Assembly (NCBI GenBank): GCA_015259105.1
Contig: JABZGZ010000048.1
Location: 1 to 10,416 of the forward strand
Origin: Atopobium sp.
Lineage (GTDB): Bacteria > Actinomycetota > Coriobacteriia > Coriobacteriales > Atopobiaceae
Length of the DNA stretch: 10,416 nucleotides
Reading direction: 5' to 3'
Shown in pieces: positions 1-6,012 of the stretch; position 1 is the first letter of the stretch; each line of letters opens with the position of its first letter. The translations under genes and the position numbers were made by a program. A model generated the notes under the pieces. The model was given only the letters and a program-made list of their open reading frames with translations, did no database searches and had not been told where the DNA came from.

Positions 1-521
1 CGTCCGAGGTCACCGGCGAGGAGCTCTCCATTGACACCCCTGTCGAGAAACTCCGTGCAGTCCTGGACCGTTACGAGATTGAGTGGAACCCAGAGTGGCA
101 GGCCGGCAAGCTGTTGTTTGAGATCTACGACGAGCTTGGTGAGAAGAGCATCGTAAACCCAACCTTTGTCTGCGATTATCCTGCAGAGGTTTCTCCGCTC
201 ACTAAGCGCAAGGCAGATGATCCTCGCCTGACCGACCGCTTTGAGCTCATTATCTGCGGCGCAGAGTACGCAAACGCATACTCCGAGCTCAACGACCCTG
301 TTGACCAGGAGGAGCGCTTTGCTGCCCAGATGGAGGCTAAGCGTCAGGGTGACGAGGAGGCCATGGAGTACGATTACGACTTCATCCGCGCGCTTGAGTA
401 CGGCATGCCACCAGCGGGCGGCATTGGTTATGGCATCGACCGCATGATTATGCTTTTCTGCGATCAGCCTTCAATCCGCGACGTCCTTCTCTTCCCACAG
501 CTCAAGCCCGAGAAGCGCTAA
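1..521 (+). CDS. lysS: Lysyl-tRNA synthetase, class II (3' end only)
   Basis: This is the C-terminal 172 residues of a class II lysyl-tRNA synthetase, read in frame from base 3; the 5' part lies outside the window. The enzyme charges tRNA-Lys with lysine using ATP in the cytoplasm. Visible landmarks are the block NPTFVCDYPAEVSPLTKRK, then DRFELIICGAEYANAYSELN, both typical of the LysRS catalytic core. Near the end comes class II motif 3, GGIGYGIDRMIMLF, whose arginine contacts ATP, followed by SIRDVLLFPQLKPEKR, a standard LysRS C-terminus. The fold reads through without interruption and ends at a TAA (519-521). A strong terminator follows 43 bases later, so lysS appears to end its own transcription unit. 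Nothing in the visible part looks unusual. The family is certain; which LysRS paralogue this is cannot be told from the fragment. Confidence 0.97.
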   Translation, partial: SEVTGEELSIDTPVEKLRAVLDRYEIEWNPEWQAGKLLFEIYDELGEKSIVNPTFVCDYPAEVSPLTKRKADDPRLTDRFELIICGAEYANAYSELNDPVDQEERFAAQMEAKRQGDEEAMEYDYDFIRALEYGMPPAGGIGYGIDRMIMLFCDQPSIRDVLLFPQLKPEKR

Positions 522-564
522 GAGCTTGGGAGCTTAGCTGCCCCACGCAGCACACAAACGCATC

Positions 565-601
565 AGCCCGGTATCTGCTTGTTGCAGGTACCGGGCTTTT
601 T
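565..601 (+). terminator. Intrinsic terminator of lysS
   Basis: Bases 565-578 pair with 584-597 in a 14-bp stem (one G-T wobble, the arms rich in CCCGG/CCGGG), closing a 5-base TTGTT loop. Five T (597-601) follow directly. Strong stem, short loop and T-run make it a Rho-independent terminator for the rightward lysS transcript. It separates lysS from clpC. Confidence 0.93.
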
Positions 602-633
602 GTGCGCGACAGAGCTGTGGCGCTTGCGGCAGC

Positions 634-648
634 ACGGGTTTCTCGCCT
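634..648 (-). repeat. Copy 1 of the AGGCGAGAAACCCGT intergenic element
   Basis: Read on the minus strand these bases give AGGCGAGAAACCCGT, identical over 15 bases to 3459-3473 on the plus strand. The copy lies outside coding sequence between the lysS terminator and clpC. Its role is unknown; a protein-binding site or a dispersed genomic repeat are both possible. Confidence 0.6.
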
Positions 649-696
649 GGCGTTTGTGTGGTTCGTACGGAGGAGAAAAATCCAACGCGAGTCGTA

Positions 697-725
697 TGTT
701 TGCAGAGCCTTCTGATGGGTATAAC
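697..725 (+). promoter_or_regulatory. Weak candidate clpC promoter
   Basis: TATAAC at 720-725 is one mismatch from the -10 consensus. The -35 position at the best spacing (TGTTTG, 697-702) is poor. A start near 732 would leave a leader of about 30 bases. I see no CIRCE sequence, no CtsR heptad repeat and no clear ClgR palindrome in 602-762, so heat-shock control cannot be read from the sequence. Confidence 0.25.
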
Positions 726-747
726 TCAGAAATATATAGAGAGTTTT

Positions 748-753
748 GAGAGG
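748..753 (+). promoter_or_regulatory. Ribosome binding site fixing the clpC start
   Basis: GAGAGG lies nine bases before the ATG at 763. The open frame extends upstream to a GTG at 658, but that would add 35 residues unlike any ClpC N-terminus. The site together with the canonical beginning MFDKFTDRARKVMSLA fixes the start at 763. Confidence 0.8.
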
Positions 754-762
754 TTTCAGCAC

Positions 763-3393
763 ATGTTTGATAAATTCACTGACAGAGCGCGTAAAGTCAT
801 GAGCTTGGCTCAGGACGAGGCTCGCGGTCTTGGCCAGATGTATGTTGGTACCGAGCACCTGCTACTTGCTCTCATCAAAGAGGGGGAGGGCATTGCTGCT
901 CAGGCTCTGGCTAAGCTGGAGGTCTCGTACGACGAGGCTCTGGCAACCGTAAAAGAGCTCACCACGGGCGCAGGAGACCCTATTCCTGGTGGCCACATTC
1001 CGTTTACTCCGCGCGCAAAGCGCGTGCTTGAAGACGCGTACAGAGAAACTATGACCCACGGTCAAAGCTATATTGCAACAGAGCACCTGCTCTTGGGTAT
1101 TGTGTCCGAGGGTAATGGTCGCGCTATGGATGCCCTGCGTACCATGGGTGTCTCGGGCGACGCGGTAAGAAACGCCGTTGATGAGCTTGTTGCCCAGACT
1201 CCAGAAGATGCATCAGTTGGTCCTCGTATGGCAGAGCCTCGCATTGAGGGTGGCATCTTTGGCATGCCTGTAGGCGCTGGTCAGATGCGTCCTAACGCAA
1301 ACGATGACGCCTCCATGCTGGAGCAGTTTGGCCGCAACCTTACCAAGCTTGCCGCAGATAAAAATCTTGATCCCGTCATTGGTCGTGACCGCGAGATTGA
1401 GCGTGTCATGCAGGTTCTTGCCCGTCGCCAGAAGAACAACCCACTTATCCTGGGCGATCCTGGCGTTGGTAAGACTGCCATTGTTGAGGGCCTGGCTCAG
1501 CTCATTGCATCCGGCAACGTTCCTGACATCCTGCGCGGAAAGCAGGTTTGGACGCTTGACCTGGCAAGTCTGGTAGCTGGCTCTAAGTATCGCGGTGAGT
1601 TCGAGGACCGCATGAAGAAGGTTGTTGCTGAGCTGGAGAAATCCAAGAACGACATCCTCTTCATCGACGAGATTCACACCGTCATTGGCGCCGGTTCCGC
1701 AGAAGGCTCCATCGATGCTGCGTCCATCTTGAAGCCACCGCTGTCTCGTGGAGAAATCCAGGTCATCGGCGCAACTACGGCAGAAGAGTACCGTAAACAT
1801 GTCGAGAAGGACGCTGCATTTGAGAGGCGTTTCCAGCCAGTCAACATCGGCGAGCCAAACACCGACGACACCATTTCTATCATCCACGGTCTTCAGGATC
1901 GCTACGAGAAACACCACCACGTCCACTATACCGAGGCTGCTATCAAGGCTGCTGTTGCGCTTTCTAGCCGCTACATCCAGGACCGTTTCTTGCCAGACAA
2001 GGCCATTGACGTCCTCGATGAGGCTGGCGCTCGCGCACGTATCCACAAGATGAGCCTTCCGCCAGAGATTGCCCAGGTAGACGCAGATCTTCTCCGCGTT
2101 CGTACCCAGAAGTCTGAGGCAGCAAGCGCTCAGGAGTTTGAGCAAGCAGCTCGTCTGCGTGACCAGGAGAAGTCTCTGGTAGCAGAGAGGGATCGCCTGG
2201 AGACTGAGTGGCGCGAGCAGCTGGACAAGAACATTGTCACCGTTGACGAGGACGACATTGCAAAGGTTGTCTCTGGCATCACCGGCGTTCCTGTTTCTAA
2301 CCTCACGGAGACTGAGGCTTCAAGGCTGCTTCGTACAGAAGACATCCTTCACCAGCGCGTTGTTGGTCAGGATGAGGCTGTTGTTAAGGTTGCAAAGGCA
2401 ATTCGCAGAAGCCGTAGTCCTCTCAAAGACCCTAAGCGCCCTGGCGGTTCTTTCATCTTCTTGGGACCTTCCGGCGTAGGTAAGACTGAGCTTGCAAAAG
2501 CCCTGGCAGAGTTCCTGTTTGGCTCTGAAGACGCCCTGCTTTCATACGACATGTCCGAGTACATGGAGCGCCACACGGTAGCTAAGCTGGTTGGCGCACC
2601 TCCAGGATACGTGGGCTACGATGAGGGCGGCGAGCTTACCAAGGCTGTCCGCAGGCGTCCGTACTCTGTCCTGCTCTTTGATGAGATTGAGAAGGCACAT
2701 CCAGACGTCTTCAACATCTTGCTACAGATTCTGGATGAAGGTCGTTTGACTGACGGTCAAGGCCGTCATGTGGACTTCTCCAATACGGTTGTTATCATGA
2801 CATCCAACATTGGCGCTCGCGAGATTGCCCGCACCAATACTATGGGCTTCTCGTCAGAGGGTTCTAAGGGTCTTTCCGATAAAGAGATTACCAGCCGTGT
2901 TATGTCCGAGCTCAAGCGTGGATTCCGCCCAGAGTTCTTGAACCGCGTGGACGAGATTGTTGTCTTCAAGTCGCTCTCTACCGAGCAGCTTCGTGGCATT
3001 GTTGACCTCATGATTCTTGAGCTACGCGATCGCCTGATTGCCAATGGCATGTCCATTGAACTCACCGAGGCCGCAAAGGACCTGATTGCCAAAGACGGAA
3101 CCGATCCTGTCTACGGCGCTCGTCCACTGCGCCGCACCATTCAGTCGATGATTGAAGACCCACTGTCTGAGGAGCTTCTCTCTGGCCAGTGGACCGCAGG
3201 CGACATTGTTGCTGTTGATGTTGACGCTGAGGGCAAGAAGCTTGTGTTCACCAAGACCACGGGCGTCATCCCTGAGCCTCGCAAGAAAGAGACAATGGCG
3301 CAGCTTGACCAGATGGATGTCAGCATGGGCCCATCCTCGCTGCCACAAGGTAGCGCAGGCGGTTCGTCCGATCTGATGTCTTCCGCTGAGTAA
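763..3393 (+). CDS. clpC: AAA+ unfoldase ClpC, ATPase subunit of the Clp protease
   Basis: ClpC unfolds selected proteins and threads them into the ClpP peptidase in the cytoplasm. The 876-residue product is full length. A double Clp N-domain spans about 1-145 (MFDKFTDRAR start; two EHLLL repeats). AAA+ module D1 has Walker A GDPGVGKTA at 231-239 and Walker B ILFIDEIHT at 298-306. A middle coiled region of about 420-485 includes a UVR-like stretch EFEQAARLRDQEKSL, the hallmark that separates ClpC from ClpA and ClpB. Module D2 has Walker A GPSGVGKTE at 568-576 and Walker B VLLFDEIEKAH at 636-646. MGF at 694-696 fits the hydrophobic-Gly-Phe tripeptide that docks to ClpP. The last 40 or so residues form a Ser/Gly/Gln-rich, probably disordered tail. 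The gene stands alone between two terminators, without ctsR, mcsA or mcsB, so the McsB arginine-kinase adaptor system of Bacillus is not encoded beside it. Confidence 0.97.
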   Translation: MFDKFTDRARKVMSLAQDEARGLGQMYVGTEHLLLALIKEGEGIAAQALAKLEVSYDEALATVKELTTGAGDPIPGGHIPFTPRAKRVLEDAYRETMTHGQSYIATEHLLLGIVSEGNGRAMDALRTMGVSGDAVRNAVDELVAQTPEDASVGPRMAEPRIEGGIFGMPVGAGQMRPNANDDASMLEQFGRNLTKLAADKNLDPVIGRDREIERVMQVLARRQKNNPLILGDPGVGKTAIVEGLAQLIASGNVPDILRGKQVWTLDLASLVAGSKYRGEFEDRMKKVVAELEKSKNDILFIDEIHTVIGAGSAEGSIDAASILKPPLSRGEIQVIGATTAEEYRKHVEKDAAFERRFQPVNIGEPNTDDTISIIHGLQDRYEKHHHVHYTEAAIKAAVALSSRYIQDRFLPDKAIDVLDEAGARARIHKMSLPPEIAQVDADLLRVRTQKSEAASAQEFEQAARLRDQEKSLVAERDRLETEWREQLDKNIVTVDEDDIAKVVSGITGVPVSNLTETEASRLLRTEDILHQRVVGQDEAVVKVAKAIRRSRSPLKDPKRPGGSFIFLGPSGVGKTELAKALAEFLFGSEDALLSYDMSEYMERHTVAKLVGAPPGYVGYDEGGELTKAVRRRPYSVLLFDEIEKAHPDVFNILLQILDEGRLTDGQGRHVDFSNTVVIMTSNIGAREIARTNTMGFSSEGSKGLSDKEITSRVMSELKRGFRPEFLNRVDEIVVFKSLSTEQLRGIVDLMILELRDRLIANGMSIELTEAAKDLIAKDGTDPVYGARPLRRTIQSMIEDPLSEELLSGQWTAGDIVAVDVDAEGKKLVFTKTTGVIPEPRKKETMAQLDQMDVSMGPSSLPQGSAGGSSDLMSSAE

Positions 3394-3402
3394 GCAAGTT
3401 CT

Positions 3403-3430
3403 GACCCGAGGTTCTGCCTCGGGTCTTTTT
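3403..3430 (+). terminator. Intrinsic terminator of clpC
   Basis: GACCCGAGG (3403-3411) pairs perfectly with CCTCGGGTC (3417-3425) around a TTCTG loop and is followed by five T (3426-3430). It starts nine bases after the clpC stop and should end the clpC transcript before disA. Confidence 0.94.
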
Positions 3431-3458
3431 GTATCGCAACTTATACGCGCTGCTCACT

Positions 3459-3473
3459 AGGCGAGAAACCCGT
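3459..3473 (+). repeat. Copy 2 of the AGGCGAGAAACCCGT intergenic element
   Basis: Identical over 15 bases to the minus strand of 634-648. Its core CGAGAAACCCGTC (3462-3474) recurs 36 bases downstream at 3498-3510. It lies between the clpC terminator and the disA promoter. Confidence 0.6.
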
Positions 3474-3497
3474 CGAGCAGACCGCCCATCCACCCGT

Positions 3498-3510
3498 CGA
3501 GAAACCCGTC
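3498..3510 (+). repeat. Copy 3 of the CGAGAAACCCGTC element
   Basis: An exact 13-base direct repeat of 3462-3474. Shorter echoes CCCGTC (3493-3498) and ACCGTC (3518-3523 region) lie around it, so 3459-3523 reads as a small cluster of related ACCCGTC words. It sits about 45 bases upstream of the putative disA -35 box, where an activator or repressor could bind. Confidence 0.55.
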
Positions 3511-3554
3511 TTCTCCAAACCGTCACTACACGCGCCGGCAACAAAACCGTATAC

Positions 3555-3584
3555 TTGAAATGTTGAAACAAATTGAACTATAAA
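3555..3584 (+). promoter_or_regulatory. Probable promoter of the disA-ispD-ispF operon
   Basis: TTGAAA (3555-3560) and TATAAA (3579-3584) are separated by 18 bases, a good sigma-A type match in an AT-rich pocket. Predicted start is near 3591, giving a leader of about 47 bases. The leader has a small hairpin (GCAGC 3603-3607 with GCTGC 3614-3618) and a GAGG ribosome site at 3627-3630. TTGAA words recur at 3563 and 3573, within the spacer. Confidence 0.6.
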
Positions 3585-3637
3585 CGTACCAGAATGCAAA
3601 ACGCAGCCTGTAAGCTGCAAGTAATTGAGGGAGAGCC

Positions 3638-4717
3638 ATGGAGCCAACGCAACTTGATCCAAGCGCAACAGAAAACGAGGACCGTATTGCCACAGCTCTA
3701 AAGATGACTGCCCCTGGTACAGCGCTTCGCGTTGCACTGGATATGATTATCGCCGGCCGCTTGGGCGCCCTCATTTGTGTGGGAGATACAGAAAACGTCC
3801 TTGCTGTGGGCGGAGATGGTTTCAAACTTGATGTTTCCTTCACGGCAAACCGACTGTTTGAGCTTTGCAAAATGGATGGCGCCGTAGTGGTGGACAAAGA
3901 CCTCACCAGAATTCTGCGCGCCAACTCCCACCTCAATCCTGATGCAACGCTTCCAACTGCAGAAACAGGTACTCGTCACCGTACTGCTGCTCGCATGAGC
4001 TTGCTCACCAGGGCAATTGTGATTGCTGTGTCTTCTCGCCGTTCGTTGATTACGGTCTACGTTGATGGCCACGTTATTCCGCTGAAGTCGGTACCAGCCA
4101 TTATGTCTACTGTCAACCAGCTTTCGGTTGCCATGCAAAATACGCGCCAGCAGCTTGATCGCGCTCTTCTGCGCTTGACTGCGCTTGAGCTTGATAACTA
4201 CGTCACCTTGGGCGATGTAGCAGGCATTTTCTACCTGTTCGAGGTTCTTTTGAGCGCCGCCGATCAGCTTGACTCCTGCCTTTTGGAGCTGGGTAGCGAG
4301 GGCAAAACCACCGCTATGCAGCGTGAGGAATATCTGGGCGGCATCGACGAGGCCTATAACCTGATGATTCGCGACTACGCCGTTGACTCTTCCGCTGAGG
4401 AGGCGCGCGCTATCCGCCGCCGCTTCCATGAGACAGCCAACACCGAGCTCCGTTCCGCAGAGAGTGTCGGCCAGATTCTTGGCTACTCCGATGGCCGCGG
4501 AGAAGATGCGTCCATGGAGCCTCTGGGCCTGCGCACGCTTTCCCGCGTTCACGTGGTCAACGATGAAATCGCAGCCAGAATCGTTGACGCCTACGACAAC
4601 CTGCAGCAGCTGCTTCACGTTGCAGAAAACGATACATCAAGCCTCAAATCTCTGGGTGTCGAGAACCCCGGTGCACTTGCTAACAGTCTCCGCAGAATGT
4701 GGGGTAAGTCAGAATAA
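3638..4717 (+). CDS. disA: Diadenylate cyclase DisA
   Basis: DisA condenses two ATP into the second messenger c-di-AMP and, in characterised species, scans DNA for branched structures. The 359-residue length matches the family. The N-terminal DAC domain (about 10-150) shows both catalytic signatures: MDGAVVV with DGA at 80-82, and GTRHRTAARMS with RHR at 113-115. A long helical linker follows (about 155-300), then the C-terminal region beginning near LGLRTLSRVHVV. The expected helix-hairpin-helix turn GxGxxxA is replaced by GVENPGALANSLRRM (340-354), and the protein stops a few residues later, so DNA binding may differ from the Bacillus enzyme. The ATG at 3638 has a GAGG site seven bases upstream. 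The stop codon overlaps the ispD start by one base. radA, usually next to disA in Firmicutes, is absent here. The identification is secure; cellular output is inferred from the family. Confidence 0.96.
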   Translation: MEPTQLDPSATENEDRIATALKMTAPGTALRVALDMIIAGRLGALICVGDTENVLAVGGDGFKLDVSFTANRLFELCKMDGAVVVDKDLTRILRANSHLNPDATLPTAETGTRHRTAARMSLLTRAIVIAVSSRRSLITVYVDGHVIPLKSVPAIMSTVNQLSVAMQNTRQQLDRALLRLTALELDNYVTLGDVAGIFYLFEVLLSAADQLDSCLLELGSEGKTTAMQREEYLGGIDEAYNLMIRDYAVDSSAEEARAIRRRFHETANTELRSAESVGQILGYSDGRGEDASMEPLGLRTLSRVHVVNDEIAARIVDAYDNLQQLLHVAENDTSSLKSLGVENPGALANSLRRMWGKSE

Positions 4718-5520
4718 TGGCTGCAAGCAGCACCTGTGCAAAGGTCGTGTCAAAGCCACGTCCTTCTCGCCTCACAACACATGGAGCAAAAGCCGATACC
4801 GTTGCCGTCATTGTGGCCGGCGGTATTGGCGAGCGCTTTGGATATCCTGACGGCAAGCAATTTATTTCTGTCTGCGGTCTTCCGTTGATGAGCTGGTCAA
4901 TCCTTGCGTTTGATCACGCACCAAGCGTGGCTCACCTTGTGATTGCTTGCTCTGACGAGAAACGCGCTGCAGTTCAAGAGGGTGTTTTGGGCAAGCTCGT
5001 ACTCCACAAACCCGTTCACTTTGCAACGTCTGGTGCTACCAGACAAGAATCGGTATACAACGCGCTCCAGGTAGTGCCTGCCGGATATGATTTTGTTTCT
5101 GTTCATGACGCGGTCCGTCCGCTCATTGAGGTGGAAACAATCGAGCAGGTCATTGGCACGGTTCGCAAGTCGCCTAAGATTGCGGGAGCAATTTTGGCTC
5201 ACCGTGCAACTGACACATTGAAGCGCGTAGATGGCGCAACCATCGTAGATACACCTGATCGCTCAACTTTTTGGGCTGCTCAGACCCCTCAGGTGTTCAA
5301 GACACGCACGCTTCTTGAAGCCCACGAGGTAGCTCGTCAGGAGGGTTACCAGGGAACTGATGACTCGTCGTTAGTTGAGCGACTTGGTCTTACGGTGTTG
5401 TGTGTTGAGTCGCAACGAGAAAACGTGAAGGTCACGTACCCTTCTGACCTTGCAATTGTTGAAGCTACGCTCAGCCGACGCCTGGTAGAGGGCGCAACCG
5501 GAAGTGGGGCTGTAGAGTGA
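4717..5520 (+). CDS. ispD: 2-C-methyl-D-erythritol 4-phosphate cytidylyltransferase
   Basis: IspD transfers CMP from CTP to MEP, the third step of the MEP isoprenoid pathway. In the 267-residue product the nucleotide-binding loop VAGGIGERFG (33-42) with Lys47 matches the family glycine-rich signature. Further signatures are SGATRQESV (105-113), VHDAVRPL (129-136), TDTLK (165-169), QTPQVF (189-194), TDDSSLVE (214-221) and NVKVTYPSDL (236-245). Arg40, Lys47 and Lys238 fit the catalytic residues known from E. coli IspD (Arg20, Lys27, Lys213). The ATG shares its A with the disA stop (TAATG), a strong sign of translational coupling. This start gives about 27 extra N-terminal residues before the usual family beginning; a later GTG at 4747 has no better ribosome site. 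It overlaps ispF, the enzyme two steps later in the same pathway. Confidence 0.96.
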   Translation: MAASSTCAKVVSKPRPSRLTTHGAKADTVAVIVAGGIGERFGYPDGKQFISVCGLPLMSWSILAFDHAPSVAHLVIACSDEKRAAVQEGVLGKLVLHKPVHFATSGATRQESVYNALQVVPAGYDFVSVHDAVRPLIEVETIEQVIGTVRKSPKIAGAILAHRATDTLKRVDGATIVDTPDRSTFWAAQTPQVFKTRTLLEAHEVARQEGYQGTDDSSLVERLGLTVLCVESQRENVKVTYPSDLAIVEATLSRRLVEGATGSGAVE

Positions 5521-6011
5521 GTATGCCAGAGCTTAAAATCGGTCACGGATACGATGTTCATCGCCTGGTAGAGGGTAGAGATCTTATCTTAGGTGGCATC
5601 AAAATTGAGCACACCAAGGGTCTTCTCGGCCACTCCGATGCTGACGTTTTGGCTCATGCACTCATGGACGCCCTGTTAGGAGCCGTGCGCGCTGGCGACA
5701 TTGGCCAGCTTTTCCCAGATACAGACCCCGCTTATGAGGGCGCTGATTCTATGGTGCTTCTGTCCCATGTTATGCAGCTTGTTCGCGATAAGGGCTTTGA
5801 GCTTCTGGACTGTGACTGCACTGTTGCAGCTCAGGCGCCTAAGTTGCTCCCTCATCGCGATGCTATGAGAAACCGCATGGCGGAGGTCATGGGTGTTTCG
5901 CCAGATAAAGTTGGCGTAAAGGCAACCACCACCGAAGGCCTTGGCTTTGTGGGCACTCAAGAAGGTATTGCTGCCTGGGCAGTTGTGCTGCTGGGACGTA
6001 GCGCGCAATAA
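5517..6011 (+). CDS. ispF: 2-C-methyl-D-erythritol 2,4-cyclodiphosphate synthase
   Basis: IspF cyclises CDP-ME 2-phosphate to MEcPP with release of CMP, as a homotrimer with a divalent metal at each active site. The full 164 residues are present. Metal ligands Asp13 and His15 lie in IGHGYDVHRL and His47 in SDADVLAHA. DIGQLFPDTDPAYEGADS (61-78) and VKATTTEGLGFVGTQEG (134-150, with Glu140) are the other signatures, all spaced as in E. coli (Asp8, His10, His42, Glu135). Two starts are possible: GTG at 5517, overlapping the ispD TGA, or ATG at 5523, two codons on; the GGGG at 5506-5509 suits the GTG slightly better. The stop lies one base from the stop of the opposing ABC gene, with no clear terminator between them, so the ispF transcript may run into antisense of that gene. 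Confidence 0.96.
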   Translation: MSMPELKIGHGYDVHRLVEGRDLILGGIKIEHTKGLLGHSDADVLAHALMDALLGAVRAGDIGQLFPDTDPAYEGADSMVLLSHVMQLVRDKGFELLDCDCTVAAQAPKLLPHRDAMRNRMAEVMGVSPDKVGVKATTTEGLGFVGTQEGIAAWAVVLLGRSAQ

Positions 6012-6012
6012 A

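Larger units (their letters stand above)
551..660. repeat. 11-bp inverted repeat around the lysS terminator
   Basis: CACACAAACGC at 551-561 is exactly repeated in inverse orientation at 650-660. The two arms enclose the lysS terminator and one copy of the intergenic element at 634-648. The arms could pair in a read-through RNA or bind a dimeric protein, but an 88-base separation makes chance a fair alternative. Confidence 0.4.

Noticed and set aside
725..750. CTCAGAA...TTTTGAG inverted repeat as a HAIR (HspR) heat-shock operator
   Set aside because: The half-sites face the wrong way compared with the HAIR consensus, the spacing differs and one base mismatches.
658..762. GTG-started 35-residue N-terminal extension of ClpC
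   Set aside because: No family member starts this way, and a ribosome site plus the canonical MFDKFTDRAR start lies at 763.
1213..2145. Long minus-strand open frame of 310 codons inside clpC
   Set aside because: It is antisense to a fully supported gene, has no recognisable domain and arises from codon bias.
634..3473. clpC as cargo of a transposon bounded by the 15-bp inverted copies
   Set aside because: There is no transposase and no target duplication, clpC is in its conserved neighbourhood and a third copy exists in direct orientation.
3698..4618. Minus-strand open frame of 306 codons opposite disA
   Set aside because: It is a shadow of the disA coding frame, with no motifs and no ribosome site evident.
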